Part shown: piece after piece, positions 1 through 9,386 of the stretch | Numbering within the stretch: position 1 is the stretch's first letter | How the letters are laid out: each line of letters starts with the position of its first letter | Translations under genes and position numbers: made by a program | Source of the DNA: Microlunatus kandeliicorticis | Lineage (GTDB): Bacteria; Actinomycetota; Actinomycetes; Propionibacteriales; Propionibacteriaceae | Assembly: GCF_014137855.1 (NCBI RefSeq) | Contig: NZ_JACGWT010000008.1 | Location: forward strand, 1 to 48,272 | Direction of reading: 5' to 3' | Length of the DNA: 48,272 nt | The notes under the pieces: generated by a model | The model's database searches: none | What the model was told of the DNA's origin: nothing | Seen by the model: the letters and a program-made list of their open reading frames with translations, nothing else

Positions 1-125
1 TCGAGCGCCGCGCCCCGGTCGGTCAGGTCGAGCGACTGGAGCAGCCAGCCGTCGAGCGAGCCGGCGCGGGCGATCCGGGCGTCGAACTCGGCCAGCGACT
101 CGATCTGCACGCTCCGCCGGGTCAC
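1..125 (-). CDS. LOG-like Rossmann-fold nucleotide-binding protein, N-terminal fragment
   Basis: Only the first ~41 codons lie in the window; the gene runs off the left edge. The readable start is [19 protein letters not shown], followed by [15 protein letters not shown]. From memory this resembles the N-terminus of actinobacterial LOG-family (lysine-decarboxylase-like, Rossmann-fold) proteins, which begin with an ESL-EFD helix and a W-LQ-LDL segment. The GTG at 125 is used as start; a second in-frame GTG at 110 would give VQIESL and is equally plausible. The gene is divergent from dxr, with about 54 nt between them. The family assignment rests on a short fragment, so it is tentative. Confidence 0.5.
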   Translation of the reverse strand, partial: MTRRSVQIESLAEFDARIARAGSLDGWLLQSLDLTDRGAAL

Positions 126-179
126 CGGGAGATTCTGCCCCGGAGCCGGCCGTCGGAGCCCTTTGGCACACTGACCCGC

Positions 180-1439
180 GTGCGCGACGTCGTGATCCTG
201 GGCAGCACCGGTTCGATCGGCACCCAGGCCCTGGAGGTGATCGCCGCCCGGCCCGGCGACTTCCGGGTGGTCGCGCTCGGCGCCGGCGGCGGCTCGATCC
301 CGCTGCTGGCCCGGCAGATCCTCGACGTCGGCCCCGCGGTGGTCGGGGTCAGCCGCGCCACCGCCGTCCAGGACCTCCAGCTCGCGCTGTACGCCGAGGC
401 CCGCGACCGCGGCTGGTCCTCCGGCGAGGTCAGGCTGCCGCGGATCGTCGCCGGCCCGGACGCCCCCACCCAGCTCGCCGGACTCGCCTGCGACGTGGTG
501 CTCAACGCGATTACCGGCTCGGTCGGGCTCGAGGCCACCCTGGCCACGCTGGCCGCCGGGACCACGCTGGCGCTGGCCAACAAGGAGTCGCTGGTCGTCG
601 GCGGCCCGCTGGTGCTGGCCGCGGCGGCCGAGGGCCAGCTGGTCGCGGTCGACTCCGAGCACTCGGCGATCGCCCAGTGCCTGCGGGCCGGCCGGGCCTC
701 CGAGGTCGACCGGCTGGTGCTGACCGCCAGCGGGGGGCCGTTCCGCGGCCGCAGCCGGGCCGAGATGGCCGACGTCACGCCCGAGCAGGCGCTGGCCCAC
801 CCGACCTGGGACATGGGCCGGGTGATCACCACCAACTCGGCCACCCTGGTCAACAAGGGCCTCGAGCTGCTCGAGGCCCACCTGCTCTACGGCGTCGACC
901 TCGACCGGATCGACGTGGTCGTGCACCCGCAGTCGGTGGTGCACTCGATGGTGCAGTTCGTCGACGGGTCGACGCTCGCGCAGTGCTCACCGCCGGACAT
1001 GCGGCTGCCGATCGCCCTCGGGCTCAGCTGGCCCGACCGGACGCCCGGCGCGGCCCGGCCCTGCGACTGGACCACGGCCTCCAGCTGGAACTTCGAGCCG
1101 CTCGACGACGAGGCGTTCCCCGCGGTCGGGCTGGCCCGGCGGGCCGGCCGGCTCGGCGGCACCGCCCCCGCCGTGCTCAACGCGGCCAACGAGGTCTGCG
1201 TCGACGCCTTCCACGAGCGCCGGATCGGCTTCCTGCGGATCTGTGAGGTGATCGGCGCGGTGCTCGACGAGCACGAGGCCAACGCGGGCGCCGCCCCAGA
1301 GAGCGCTGAGTCGAGCCCGGGGGCGGCCGGAACCGCCGACGTAGGATCGGCGTTGGTCCCGGATGCGGAGCTCGACCTGGCCACCGTCCTGGCGGCCGAC
1401 CGGTGGGCGCGCGAACGGGCGGCGTCCCTCTGCCGCTGA
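180..1439 (+). CDS. dxr: 1-deoxy-D-xylulose-5-phosphate reductoisomerase
   Basis: Converts 1-deoxy-D-xylulose 5-phosphate to 2-C-methyl-D-erythritol 4-phosphate with NADPH, the committed step of the non-mevalonate isoprenoid pathway, in the cytosol. The NADPH-binding loop GSTGSIG is at residues 8-14, the catalytic-domain [10 protein letters not shown] begins at 133, and the metal/substrate motif [11 protein letters not shown] begins at 158. At 419 aa it is slightly longer than usual because of an A/E/S/P-rich insert (roughly residues 365-395) before the C-terminal helix. The GTG at 180 follows a weak CACACT -10-like hexamer (167-172) by 7 nt, so the mRNA may be leaderless. The site-2 protease rip1 follows 96 nt downstream, the usual actinobacterial order. 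Confidence 0.96.
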   Translation: MRDVVILGSTGSIGTQALEVIAARPGDFRVVALGAGGGSIPLLARQILDVGPAVVGVSRATAVQDLQLALYAEARDRGWSSGEVRLPRIVAGPDAPTQLAGLACDVVLNAITGSVGLEATLATLAAGTTLALANKESLVVGGPLVLAAAAEGQLVAVDSEHSAIAQCLRAGRASEVDRLVLTASGGPFRGRSRAEMADVTPEQALAHPTWDMGRVITTNSATLVNKGLELLEAHLLYGVDLDRIDVVVHPQSVVHSMVQFVDGSTLAQCSPPDMRLPIALGLSWPDRTPGAARPCDWTTASSWNFEPLDDEAFPAVGLARRAGRLGGTAPAVLNAANEVCVDAFHERRIGFLRICEVIGAVLDEHEANAGAAPESAESSPGAAGTADVGSALVPDAELDLATVLAADRWARERAASLCR

Positions 1440-1535
1440 GCGGTCGAACGGTCGCCTGACCCCGCCGGGTGCTGAGGTGGCCCCGGCAGGACCGGCCCGG
1501 CGCAGGGCCTCGACCGAGGAGAAGGGAGCTCGCCG

Positions 1536-2852
1536 GTGGAGCCGGTGATCTACGTCGTCGCCGCGGTCGTGTTCTTCGCGTTGATCATGACCTCGATCGC
1601 GCTGCACGAGCTCGGCCACCTGATCCCCGGCAAGCTGTTCGACGTCAAGACCACCCAGTACTTCGTCGGGTTCGGCAAGACGCTGTGGTCGCGGCGCAAG
1701 GGCGAGACCGAGTACGGCGTCAAGCTGATCCCGCTCGGCGGCTACTGCCGGTTCGTCGGCATGTACCCGCCCGAGAAGGGTGCCGACGCCTTCGACGGCA
1801 GCGGCCGGGTCCGCGCCGCCCGCACCGGCATCTTCCAGAGCCTCGCCGACCAGGCCCGCGCCGCCGAGTGGGAGGACATCCGCCCCGAGGACGACGGCCG
1901 GCTCTTCTACCAGAAGAAGACCTGGCAGAAGCTGATCATCATGTTCGGCGGCCCGTTCATGAACCTGCTGCTGGCCTTCGTGATCATGCTGTGCGTTACC
2001 GGCTTCTACGGCCTGCCGCGCGAGACGCTCACCGTCGCGCAGGTGAGCGAGTGCGTGATCCCGGCCACCCGCGCCGACCAGCGCTGTACCGACGCGGACG
2101 CCAAGACCCCCGCCTACCTGGCCGGGGTGAAGGCGGGCGACCGGATCGTCCGCTTCAACGGGACCGTCGTGCACGACTGGACCCAGCTGAGCGGGCTGAT
2201 CCGCGGCAACCTCGACCGGCCGCTCACCCTCGTCGTCCAGCGGGGCGGCCGCGACGTCACCCTGAAGCAGGTCGACACCGTGGTCACCGGCGTACCCGAC
2301 ACCTGGGACCCCTCCAAGCTGGTCGAGGCCGGCTTCCTCGGGGTCAGCCCGATCGTCCGGGTCGAGCAGGGCGGCCCGCTCACCGTGCTCGGCGACATGT
2401 GGCAGATGACCGAGCAGAGCGCGTACGCCATCGTGCACTTCCCGGTGAAGGTCTTCCACACCGCCGCCAACCTGGTTACCGGCAAGCCCCGCGACCCGTA
2501 CGGCCCGATGAGCATCGTCGGGGCCAGCCGGGTCGCCGGCGAGGTGGCCACCACCGACCAGCTGACCGACGGCGCCAAGGCGGCGCAGACCTTCTACCTG
2601 CTCGGTCAGGTCAACCTGTTCGTGGCCCTGTTCAACTTCGTCCCGCTGATGCCGCTCGACGGCGGTCACATCGCCGGGGCGCTCTACGAGGCCCTCAAGC
2701 GGCGGCTGGCCCGGCTCTTCGGGCGCCCCGACCCCGGGCACGCGGACACCGCCCGGATGCTCCCGGTGGCCTACCTGGTCGGCGCGGTGATCGCCGTCTC
2801 CGGCGTGATCCTCATCCTCGCCGACGTGATCGACCCGATCCGCCTGCTCTGA
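1536..2852 (+). CDS. rip1: Site-2 intramembrane zinc protease (Rip1/RseP family)
   Basis: Integral-membrane metalloprotease that cleaves membrane proteins such as anti-sigma factors inside the bilayer. The HELGH zinc motif (residues 24-28) sits in the first hydrophobic segment. A second transmembrane stretch lies near residues 130-150, a PDZ-like region near 180-270, and the second metal motif in FNFVPLMPLDGGH has D375 as the presumed third ligand. A last hydrophobic helix is at about 408-432. Length 438 aa is typical. The GTG start has a good ribosome-binding site (GAAGGGAG, about 8 nt upstream). It sits after dxr as in mycobacteria, where rip1 and ispG are neighbours; here a DUF222/HNH gene separates them. 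Confidence 0.93.
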   Translation: MEPVIYVVAAVVFFALIMTSIALHELGHLIPGKLFDVKTTQYFVGFGKTLWSRRKGETEYGVKLIPLGGYCRFVGMYPPEKGADAFDGSGRVRAARTGIFQSLADQARAAEWEDIRPEDDGRLFYQKKTWQKLIIMFGGPFMNLLLAFVIMLCVTGFYGLPRETLTVAQVSECVIPATRADQRCTDADAKTPAYLAGVKAGDRIVRFNGTVVHDWTQLSGLIRGNLDRPLTLVVQRGGRDVTLKQVDTVVTGVPDTWDPSKLVEAGFLGVSPIVRVEQGGPLTVLGDMWQMTEQSAYAIVHFPVKVFHTAANLVTGKPRDPYGPMSIVGASRVAGEVATTDQLTDGAKAAQTFYLLGQVNLFVALFNFVPLMPLDGGHIAGALYEALKRRLARLFGRPDPGHADTARMLPVAYLVGAVIAVSGVILILADVIDPIRLL

Positions 2853-2923
2853 GCCCGGCTGTCCCGACGTGCCCTGCGATGCCGGGAGGCTCGCCGGTTC
2901 CGGGCACTGTCGGTGGTCGCGAC

Positions 2924-2929
2924 TAGCGT
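2924..2929 (+). promoter_or_regulatory. Putative -10 box of the DUF222/HNH gene
   Basis: TAGCGT matches the actinobacterial TANNNT -10 element. A start point near 2936 would give a leader of about 35 nt containing the ACGGGGGA ribosome-binding site before ATG 2970. No convincing -35 is visible. It places transcription start downstream of the earlier in-frame GTG at 2913, which argues against that codon as the start. Confidence 0.4.
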
Positions 2930-2969
2930 CCTCGACGACCGGTGGGGCCGGTCGGAACGGGGGACGGTG

Positions 2970-4454
2970 ATGCGGGTCGTGAGTGACGCCGCCGAGCGGG
3001 ACCGGGCGGACGAGCTGGCCGGCCGGATCTGCGTCGCGGCGTCGTTGTCGGCGCAGTCCGAGGCGCAGCTGCTCGAGCTGATCGGCGAGTTCGACGCCCT
3101 CGACGCCGTCCGCTGGTGGGACGGGGTGCGGTCGTTGGCGCACTGGCTGGGCTGGGCCTGCTCGATGTCCGCGGGGACCGCGCGCGAGCACGTCCGGGTC
3201 GCGCGGGCGCTCCGCCGGATGCCCGCCGTGCAGCGGGCGTTCGCCGAGGGCCGGCTGTCCTACTCGAAGGTCCGCGAGGTCACCCGGGTGGTCGACGTCG
3301 TCGACGAGGCGCGACTGCTGGAGCTCGCGCTCACCGCCACCGCCTCGCAGCTCAACCGGATGCTGGCCGCCTTCCGCGCCGCCGACGGCAGCCGGTTGCC
3401 CCAACAGGCCAAGCGGCAGGGACGCTGGCTGCACCGCGATGACGGCATGGTCGACTTCCGCCTCCGGCTGCCCGCCGAGGAGGCCGCGTTGCTGGTCGCC
3501 GCGCTCGACGCCGCCCGCGATCGCTTCGGCGCGGTTCGCCCCGTCGCCGCGGAGCCCGCCGAGCAGCCCGAGGGGTCGTCGCCACCGCCGGAGCACCGCG
3601 ACACCACGCCCGCCTACGGCACCGCCGACGCCGTACTCGACCTGGCGCGTGCCTTCCTGGCCTCGGTCCCCGAGGACCGTTCCGGCGAGGACCGGACGCT
3701 GGTGGTCGTCCACGTCGCCGCGGAGCAGCTGGTGCCGGACGGGCCCGACGTGGACCGTCCCGATGTGGACCTGCCCGGCGGGACCAGCGAGGACGTTCCC
3801 GCGGGAACGCCTCGGCGGACCCATTCGACCCAGCCGCCCGAGTCTGCGGAGCTTCAAGAGGTCTGTCAGGTCGCGGGGATCGGTCCGGTCGAGCCGGCGA
3901 CCGCGGCCCGGCTGGCCTGCGACGCCGACCTGGTCGGCGCCGTGGTCGACAGACACGGCGACGTGCTCGCGCTCGGCCGCACCCGGCGTCTGGTCAGCCG
4001 GAGCCAGCGCCGCGCGCTGATGATCCGGGACCGGATGTGTCGCTTCCCGGGTTGCCACCGGACCCGACACCTCGCGGCGCACCACGTGGTGCCGTGGGCC
4101 GCGGGCGGTCGCACCGACCTCGACAACCTGGTGCTGCTGTGCTCCTGGCACCACACCACCGTGCACGAAGGTCGCCTGCGACTGACCCGGGCGGAGGACG
4201 CCGGCTATGGCTGGTCGTTCTGCTGGCCCGACGGCACCCCGCTCAGGCCGTGGGAGGGAGCCGACGCCCTCGACAGCCACCTGGCCGCGCCGATCGCCGA
4301 ACGCCGCGAGCGCGACGGTCGGACGCTGGCCGCCGCCGGCCGGTTCGACGACCCACCCGCGCGACGGATCCGGCCCGGTTGGGCGGGCGAGCGGTTCGAC
4401 CGGGCGGCCTGCGTCGACGCCCTGTTCGGGATGCGGTACGCGACCGCGGCCTGA
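2970..4454 (+). CDS. DUF222 / HNH endonuclease domain protein (13E12 repeat-like family)
   Basis: A 494-aa protein with an N-terminal helical DUF222 region (about residues 35-300) and a C-terminal HNH nuclease domain. The HNH part shows CRFPGCHRTRHLAAHHVVPW followed by TDLDNLVLLC and a final WHH...H, the complete beta-beta-alpha-metal pattern; H371/H372 are the core histidines. The family is abundant and multi-copy in Propionibacteriales and includes the M. tuberculosis REP13E12 proteins; its biochemical role is unsettled. ATG 2970 is chosen because ACGGGGGA lies 5 nt upstream and a -10 box at 2924 excludes the earlier GTG at 2913; GTG 2967 is a minor alternative. The gene interrupts the usual rip1-ispG neighbourhood, suggesting acquisition. 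No flanking repeats or recombinase were seen. Confidence 0.9.
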   Translation: MRVVSDAAERDRADELAGRICVAASLSAQSEAQLLELIGEFDALDAVRWWDGVRSLAHWLGWACSMSAGTAREHVRVARALRRMPAVQRAFAEGRLSYSKVREVTRVVDVVDEARLLELALTATASQLNRMLAAFRAADGSRLPQQAKRQGRWLHRDDGMVDFRLRLPAEEAALLVAALDAARDRFGAVRPVAAEPAEQPEGSSPPPEHRDTTPAYGTADAVLDLARAFLASVPEDRSGEDRTLVVVHVAAEQLVPDGPDVDRPDVDLPGGTSEDVPAGTPRRTHSTQPPESAELQEVCQVAGIGPVEPATAARLACDADLVGAVVDRHGDVLALGRTRRLVSRSQRRALMIRDRMCRFPGCHRTRHLAAHHVVPWAAGGRTDLDNLVLLCSWHHTTVHEGRLRLTRAEDAGYGWSFCWPDGTPLRPWEGADALDSHLAAPIAERRERDGRTLAAAGRFDDPPARRIRPGWAGERFDRAACVDALFGMRYATAA

Positions 4455-4459
4455 GGCGG

Positions 4460-4488
4460 TTCGGCGGTGCGCCGGAGCGGGCTAGGCT
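4460..4488 (+). promoter_or_regulatory. Leaderless promoter of ispG (TTCGGC-17-TAGGCT)
   Basis: The -35-like TTCGGC (4460-4465) and -10 TAGGCT (4483-4488) are separated by 17 nt. The GTG of ispG begins 8 nt after the -10, so transcription should start at or next to the start codon. The promoter begins 5 nt after the stop of the upstream HNH gene, giving ispG independent expression despite the insertion. Confidence 0.6.
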
Positions 4489-4496
4489 GGAGCATC

Positions 4497-5648
4497 GTGA
4501 GCGTCGCCCTGGGAATGCCTGCCCTGCCCCCGCCCGTCCTGGCCGAGCGCCGGAAGACCCGCCAGATCAAGGTGGGCAAGGTGCTGGTGGGCGGTGACGC
4601 GCCGATCAGCGTCCAGTCGATGACCACCACGCTGACCTCCGACATCAACGCGACCCTCCAGCAGATCGCCGAGCTGACCGCGACCGGCTGCGACATCGTC
4701 CGGGTCGCCGTACCCAGCCAGGACGACGCCGACGCGCTCCCGGCGATCGCGCACAAGAGCCAGATCCCGGTGATCGCCGACATCCACTTCCAGCCGAAAT
4801 ACGTGTTCGCGGCGATCGAGGCCGGCTGCGCCGCCGTCCGGGTCAACCCCGGCAACATCAAGGCGTTCGACGACCGCGTCGGGGAGATCGCCCAGGCAGC
4901 CAAGGAGGCCGGGGTCAGCCTCCGGATCGGCGTCAACGCCGGCTCGCTCGACAAGCGGCTGCTCGCCAAGCACGGCAAGGCCACCCCTGAGGCGCTGGTC
5001 GAGTCGGCGCTGTGGGAGGCGAGCCTGTTCGAGGAGCACGACTTCCACGACTTCAAGATCAGCGTCAAGCACAACGACCCGGTGGTCATGGTGCGCGCCT
5101 ACGAGCTGCTCAGCGAGGCCTGCGACTACCCGCTGCACCTCGGGGTGACCGAGGCCGGGCCGGCGTTCCAGGGCACGATCAAGTCCTCGGTCGCCTTCGG
5201 CGCGCTGCTGAGCAAGGGCATCGGCGACACCATCCGGGTGTCGCTGTCCGCGCCGCCGGTCGAGGAGGTCAAGGTCGGGGTCAAGATCCTCGAGTCGCTC
5301 AACCTCCGGCCGCGCAAGCTCGAGATCGTCTCCTGCCCGTCCTGCGGGCGGGCCCAGGTCGACGTCTACAAGCTGGCCGACGAGGTGACCGCGGGCCTCG
5401 AAGGCTTGACGGTGCCGCTGCGGGTGGCTGTGATGGGGTGCGTGGTGAACGGCCCGGGCGAGGCGCGCGAGGCAGACCTCGGCGTGGCCTCCGGCAACGG
5501 CAAGGGCCAGATCTTCGTCCGGGGCGAGGTGATCAAGACCGTCCGCGAGTCCGACATCGTCGAGACCCTGATCGAGGAGGCGATGCGGATCGCCGACGAG
5601 ATGGGCGAGACGGCGGAGGCCGGCAGCCCCCAGGTGAGCGTCGGCTGA
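4497..5648 (+). CDS. ispG: 4-hydroxy-3-methylbut-2-enyl diphosphate synthase
   Basis: Iron-sulfur enzyme (GcpE) converting 2-C-methyl-D-erythritol 2,4-cyclodiphosphate to HMBPP in the non-mevalonate pathway. The N-terminal TIM-barrel part carries the family start [16 protein letters not shown] and SVQSMTTT. The [4Fe-4S] ligands are visible as C280 and C283 (CPSCGR) and C315 ([11 protein letters not shown]), with the conserved glutamate just after NGPG. Length 383 aa is normal. GTG 4497 is preferred to an upstream in-frame start at 4467 because a TAGGCT -10 box ends 8 nt before it. The GNAT gene follows after 25 nt, as in other actinobacteria. Confidence 0.96.
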   Translation: MSVALGMPALPPPVLAERRKTRQIKVGKVLVGGDAPISVQSMTTTLTSDINATLQQIAELTATGCDIVRVAVPSQDDADALPAIAHKSQIPVIADIHFQPKYVFAAIEAGCAAVRVNPGNIKAFDDRVGEIAQAAKEAGVSLRIGVNAGSLDKRLLAKHGKATPEALVESALWEASLFEEHDFHDFKISVKHNDPVVMVRAYELLSEACDYPLHLGVTEAGPAFQGTIKSSVAFGALLSKGIGDTIRVSLSAPPVEEVKVGVKILESLNLRPRKLEIVSCPSCGRAQVDVYKLADEVTAGLEGLTVPLRVAVMGCVVNGPGEAREADLGVASGNGKGQIFVRGEVIKTVRESDIVETLIEEAMRIADEMGETAEAGSPQVSVG

Positions 5649-5673
5649 TGACCGCCGGCCGGGGCCCGAACCG

Positions 5674-6528
5674 ATGAGCGAGACCGTCGTCCGCTCGGGT
5701 GTCCGGGTGCTCGGCCGTTCCGACCTCGCCGCCGCCGTGCGGCTGGTCACCCTCGACCCGGTGACCAACGTCTTCGTCGCCTCGCGGATCCGCTCCTCCG
5801 GTGTCGAGCCCCGGCAGCTCGGCTGTCCGCTGTGGGGCTACGAGGAGGACGGCGTCCTCCGTGCCCTCTGCCACGCCGGCTCCAACCTGATCCCGGTCAA
5901 CGCCGACAGCGTGGCGGTGGCGGCGTTCGTCGACTACGCCGGAGCGCACCGCAGCTGCTCCTCGATCATCGGCCCGTCGCCGGTCGCCCTCGACCTGTGG
6001 CAGCGGCTGGGGGAGCGCTGGGGCTCGTCCTGGTCGAGCGTCCGCGAGGTGCGGCCGCACCAGCCGGTGATGGCCATCGACACCGAGCCGTCGATCGCGC
6101 CCGACCCGCGGGTCCGGCGGGTCACCCTCGACCACTGGGACGCCTACTACCAGGCCGCCGTCCAGATGTACACGGAGGAGGTCGGGGTCTCCCCGTTGCA
6201 GGGCAACCCGGCCGGTTACCGCTACTACGTCCGGCAGCTGATCACCTCGGGTCGCGCGTTCGCGGTTTTCGACCAGGACCGGGTGGTGTTCAAGGCCGAT
6301 CTCGGGTCGGTCTCGGCCAGCGTCACCCAGGTGCAGGGGGTCTGGCTCGACCCGTCGCTGCGCGGTCGCGGGATGGCGCCGCCGGCGATGGCCGCCGTGG
6401 TCCAGCTGGCCCGCGCGGTGGCACCGACCGTGTCGCTCTACGTCAACGACTACAACGCGCCCGCCCGGGCCACCTACGAGCGGGTGGGGTTCCGCACGGT
6501 CGGCGAGTTCGCCACCATCCTCTACTGA
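5674..6528 (+). CDS. GNAT-family N-acetyltransferase with DUF4081 domain
   Basis: A 284-aa protein with an N-terminal DUF4081-like half (VLGRSDLAAAVRLV..., residues 1-130) and a C-terminal GNAT half (about 145-284) with the acetyl-CoA-binding stretch VWLDPSLRGRGMAPPAMAAV and the closing YNAPARATYERVGF beta-bulge motif. Substrate unknown. Its position directly after ispG is conserved in many actinobacteria (mycobacterial Rv2867c-type proteins), but a link to isoprenoid synthesis is not shown. It probably shares the ispG transcript (25-nt gap, ATG start). Confidence 0.85.
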   Translation: MSETVVRSGVRVLGRSDLAAAVRLVTLDPVTNVFVASRIRSSGVEPRQLGCPLWGYEEDGVLRALCHAGSNLIPVNADSVAVAAFVDYAGAHRSCSSIIGPSPVALDLWQRLGERWGSSWSSVREVRPHQPVMAIDTEPSIAPDPRVRRVTLDHWDAYYQAAVQMYTEEVGVSPLQGNPAGYRYYVRQLITSGRAFAVFDQDRVVFKADLGSVSASVTQVQGVWLDPSLRGRGMAPPAMAAVVQLARAVAPTVSLYVNDYNAPARATYERVGFRTVGEFATILY

Positions 6529-6571
6529 TCGCTCACCCCGGTCCAGTCGCGCCGGTCGGAGGCGAAAGCCC

Positions 6572-6600
6572 TTGCCGCCGCACACCTAGATTGCTAGCAT
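6572..6600 (+). promoter_or_regulatory. Promoter of the RHH-VOC operon (TTGCCG-17-TAGCAT)
   Basis: The -35 TTGCCG (6572-6577) and -10 TAGCAT (6595-6600) have the ideal 17-nt spacing. GTG 6608 starts 7 nt after the -10, so the transcript is predicted to be leaderless. The spacer, the -10 and the start codon are all covered by the palindrome at 6581-6610. Confidence 0.65.
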
Positions 6601-6610
6601 CCTAGGTGTG
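6581..6610. promoter_or_regulatory. 30-bp palindromic operator over the RHH-VOC promoter
   Basis: Outer arms CACACCTAG (6581-6589) and CTAGGTGTG (6602-6610) are perfect inverted repeats, and the centre TGCTAGCA (6592-6599) is a perfect palindrome on the same axis (6595.5). Thirteen of the 15 position pairs are symmetric. It covers the -10 box, the start point and the GTG of the ribbon-helix-helix gene. Ribbon-helix-helix proteins often repress their own operons through such sites, so self-repression is the simplest reading; this is inference. Confidence 0.7.
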
Positions 6611-6763
6611 CCCGGAGAGCCCAAGACGCAGTTCAACGTCTACCTGCCGCCCGACCTGGTGCGGCGGGTCAAGCACCGGGCCGTCGACGAGGAACGGTCG
6701 CTGTCGGCGCTGGTCGAGGCCGCGCTGACCGACTACCTGAACCGGAAGGACGGCAAGCGATGA
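6608..6763 (+). CDS. Ribbon-helix-helix (CopG-like) DNA-binding protein, 51 aa
   Basis: Small protein [20 protein letters not shown]... ending [12 protein letters not shown]. The pattern [20 protein letters not shown] is a typical RHH beta-strand plus first helix, and [14 protein letters not shown] is the second helix. The strand residues Q/N/Y alternate as expected for DNA contacts. The stop overlaps the start of the VOC gene (ATGA at 6760-6763), so the two are translationally coupled. It lies under a 30-bp palindrome that covers its own promoter. It could be a stand-alone repressor or an antitoxin-like RHH protein; no toxin is next to it, and the partner is a VOC-fold protein instead. Confidence 0.85.
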   Translation: MPGEPKTQFNVYLPPDLVRRVKHRAVDEERSLSALVEAALTDYLNRKDGKR

Positions 6764-7578
6764 GCGAGCAGACCGATCAGACGGCGGCTCAGACGTCAGC
6801 TCAGACGGCGGCGGTGGTGGTGCCGTACCGCTTCACCGACCGGCCCGAGGCGATGATCAGCTTTCTCGAGCAGCTCGGGCTCCGGACCACGATCCGGCGC
6901 GGCGGGTACGCCGTGCTGGCCGGACGCAGCGGGGCGGTGGCGGTGCACCCGGTGATGACCTCCGAGGTCGGCCGCCGCCAGACCTCGCTCAACCTCGACG
7001 TCCCGGACGTGGTGGCGCTGGTGGACGCGCTGGGCCGTGACGGCGTCGAGGGCACCTGGTGGGACGAGTCCTGGGGCCGCCAGGCCCAGCTCGCCGGCCC
7101 TACCGGGCTGGTCGGCGTCAACGCCGAGATGGACGACTTCCACGGCTACCAGACCTTCGACGACCGGCCGCCCGGCACCGGCGACGACGCGGCGGGCCCG
7201 GTCGACGTGGTCTCCGTGGTGTTCACCACCGACTTCGACGCCCTCACCGGGTTCTTCGGCCGGCTGGGCTTCGCGCCCGGGGTGGGCGAGGCGGACGGCT
7301 GGCGGCCGCTCCGCGGTGGTCCCGGCCGCGGGACGATCGGGCTGCACGCCGCCGAGCGCGACGGGCTCGACAGCAACGGCTACCTGACCGCTGCGCTGTC
7401 GTTCGAGACCGCCGAGCCGCTCGACCGGCTGGCCGCGCGGCTGCGGGCGGCGGGCCACCCGGTGAAGGAGTGCACCGCCGGGACGGTGCCGCCGACCGCC
7501 ATCCTCGCGGTCACCGATCCCGACGGTGAGCGGATCGAGGTCCACCCGGCGCCCGAGGTGCGCGGGCAAAACGGGTGA
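6760..7578 (+). CDS. Two-domain VOC-superfamily (glyoxalase/bleomycin-resistance-like) protein
   Basis: A 272-aa protein with two VOC repeats (about residues 20-125 and 145-265). Each has the beta-alpha-beta-beta-beta pattern; the second ends with [17 protein letters not shown], the usual VOC C-terminal strand. Members isomerise or open small substrates or bind antibiotics; the substrate cannot be told from sequence. The N-terminus is T/A/Q-rich ([15 protein letters not shown]). The ATG overlaps the stop of the RHH gene by 4 nt, which implies coupled translation and control by the RHH operator. Confidence 0.82.
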   Translation: MSEQTDQTAAQTSAQTAAVVVPYRFTDRPEAMISFLEQLGLRTTIRRGGYAVLAGRSGAVAVHPVMTSEVGRRQTSLNLDVPDVVALVDALGRDGVEGTWWDESWGRQAQLAGPTGLVGVNAEMDDFHGYQTFDDRPPGTGDDAAGPVDVVSVVFTTDFDALTGFFGRLGFAPGVGEADGWRPLRGGPGRGTIGLHAAERDGLDSNGYLTAALSFETAEPLDRLAARLRAAGHPVKECTAGTVPPTAILAVTDPDGERIEVHPAPEVRGQNG

Positions 7579-7599
7579 GGTCCGGGCGCGCCGGGCGAC

Positions 7600-7605
7600 T
7601 AGGGT
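7600..7605 (+). promoter_or_regulatory. Leaderless -10 box of proS
   Basis: TAGGGT lies 8 nt before the GTG of proS, the spacing of a leaderless transcript. A convincing -35 hexamer is not visible. Confidence 0.5.
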
Positions 7606-7613
7606 GATCCCTC

Positions 7614-9380
7614 GTGATCACCCGCATGTCGGAGCTCTTCGTCCGCACCCTGCGTGAGGATCCGGTCGACGCCGAGGTCCCGAGCCACCGCTGGCTGGTC
7701 CGCGCCGGCTACATCCGCCGGACCGCGCCGGGCATCTACTCCTGGCTGCCGCTCGGGTTCCGGGTGCTCCGCAACGTCGAGCGGATCGTCCGCGAGGAGA
7801 TGGACGCGATCGGCGCGCAGGAGGTGCACCTCCCGGCGCTGCTGCCCAAGGAGCCCTACGAGGCCACCGGCCGGTACGCCGACTACGGCGACAACATCTT
7901 CACGCTGACCGACCGCAAGGGCGGCGGGTACCTGCTCGGGCCGACCCACGAGGAGATCTTCACCCTGCTGGTGAAGGACCTGTACTCCTCGTACAAGGAC
8001 CTGCCGCTGTCGCTGTACCAGATCCAGACCAAGTACCGCGACGAGCAGCGTCCGCGGGCCGGCATCCTGCGCGGCCGCGAGTTCGTGATGAAGGACTCCT
8101 ACTCCTTCGACGTGGACGACGAGGGGTTCGCCAAGAGCTACCAGCTGCACCGCGACGCCTACGTCCGGATCTTCGACCGGCTCGGTTTCGAGTACGCGAT
8201 CGTCTCGGCGATGTCGGGCGCGATGGGCGGCTCGGCCAGCGAGGAGTTCCTGGCCGTCTCGCCCAACGGCGAGGACACCTTCGTCCGGTCGCCCGGGGGC
8301 TACGCGGCCAACGTCGAGGCCGTCCGCACCGCGATCCCCGAGGCGTTGACCGACGAGCAGATCGCCGCGCTGCCCGCCGCGCACGTCGAGGACACCCCGG
8401 ACACCCCGACCATCGACACCCTGGTCGCCGTGGCCAACGCGAAGGTCCCGCGGACCGACCGCCCCTGGCAGGCCTCGGACACGCTCAAGAACGTCGTGGT
8501 CATGGTCCGGCACCCCGACGGCACCCGCGAGCCGCTGGTCATCGGCGTCCCCGGGGACCGGCAGGTCGACCTCAAGCGGCTCGGGGCGCAGCTCGAGCCG
8601 GCCGAGGTCGAGGACTTCACCGAGGACGACTTCGCCGCCCACCCCGGGCTGGTCCGCGGGTACATCGGTCCGGGCGCCCTCGGTGCCGAGTCGGCCACCG
8701 GGATCCGCTACCTGGTCGACCCCCGGGTGGTCACCGGGACCCGTTGGGTCACCGGGGCGAACGAGCCGGGGCGGCACGTCTTCGACCTGGTCACCGGGCG
8801 TGACTTCACCCCCGACGGGACGATCGAGGCGGCCGAGGTCCGCGAGGGCGACGAGGCGCCGGACGGGTCCGGGCCGCTGCGACTGGCCCGGGGCATCGAG
8901 ATGGGCCACATCTTCCAGCTCGGCCGCAAGTACGCCGAGGCGCTCGGACTCAAGGTGCTCGACGCCAACGGCAAGCTGGTGACGGTGACCATGGGCTCCT
9001 ACGGCATCGGTGTCTCCCGCGCGGTGGCCGCGGTCGCCGAGGGGACCAGCGACGAGAAGGGGCTGTGCTGGCCGCGCGAGCTGGCGCCGTTCGACGTGCA
9101 GATCGTGGTGGCCGGCAAGGGCGACGACATCACCGCCTACGCCGGTGACCTCTCCGCCGCTCTCGACCAGGCCGGGATCCGGGTGCTGCTCGACGACCGC
9201 AAGGCGAGCCCCGGGGTCAAGTTCGCCGACGCCGAGCTGATGGGGATGCCGACCACCGTGGTGGTCGGGCGCGGGCTGGCCGACGGCACCATCGAGGTCC
9301 GCGACCGGCGGACCGGCGCGGCCGAGCAGCTGCCCACCGCCGACGCCGCCGCGCGGATCACCGCGATCGTCCGGGGCTGA
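7614..9380 (+). CDS. proS: Prolyl-tRNA synthetase (bacterial type with editing insertion)
   Basis: Charges tRNA-Pro with proline. The 588-aa class II synthetase shows motif 1 ([18 protein letters not shown]), motif 2 ([18 protein letters not shown]) and motif 3 ([10 protein letters not shown]), with a YbaK-like editing insertion of about 180 residues between motifs 2 and 3 and an anticodon-binding C-terminal domain (from [11 protein letters not shown]). GTG 7614 (VITRMSELF) fits a -10 box 8 nt upstream; ATG 7626 is the alternative. It ends 6 nt from the convergent DUF4439 gene, leaving no room for a terminator. Confidence 0.96.
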   Translation: MITRMSELFVRTLREDPVDAEVPSHRWLVRAGYIRRTAPGIYSWLPLGFRVLRNVERIVREEMDAIGAQEVHLPALLPKEPYEATGRYADYGDNIFTLTDRKGGGYLLGPTHEEIFTLLVKDLYSSYKDLPLSLYQIQTKYRDEQRPRAGILRGREFVMKDSYSFDVDDEGFAKSYQLHRDAYVRIFDRLGFEYAIVSAMSGAMGGSASEEFLAVSPNGEDTFVRSPGGYAANVEAVRTAIPEALTDEQIAALPAAHVEDTPDTPTIDTLVAVANAKVPRTDRPWQASDTLKNVVVMVRHPDGTREPLVIGVPGDRQVDLKRLGAQLEPAEVEDFTEDDFAAHPGLVRGYIGPGALGAESATGIRYLVDPRVVTGTRWVTGANEPGRHVFDLVTGRDFTPDGTIEAAEVREGDEAPDGSGPLRLARGIEMGHIFQLGRKYAEALGLKVLDANGKLVTVTMGSYGIGVSRAVAAVAEGTSDEKGLCWPRELAPFDVQIVVAGKGDDITAYAGDLSAALDQAGIRVLLDDRKASPGVKFADAELMGMPTTVVVGRGLADGTIEVRDRRTGAAEQLPTADAAARITAIVRG

Positions 9381-9386
9381 GCCGGG

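Noticed and set aside
987-4280. Very long open frame on the minus strand opposite dxr, rip1 and the HNH gene
   Set aside because: High GC content removes stop codons from antisense frames; the product is low-complexity R/G/D/H-rich and overlaps three well-supported genes.
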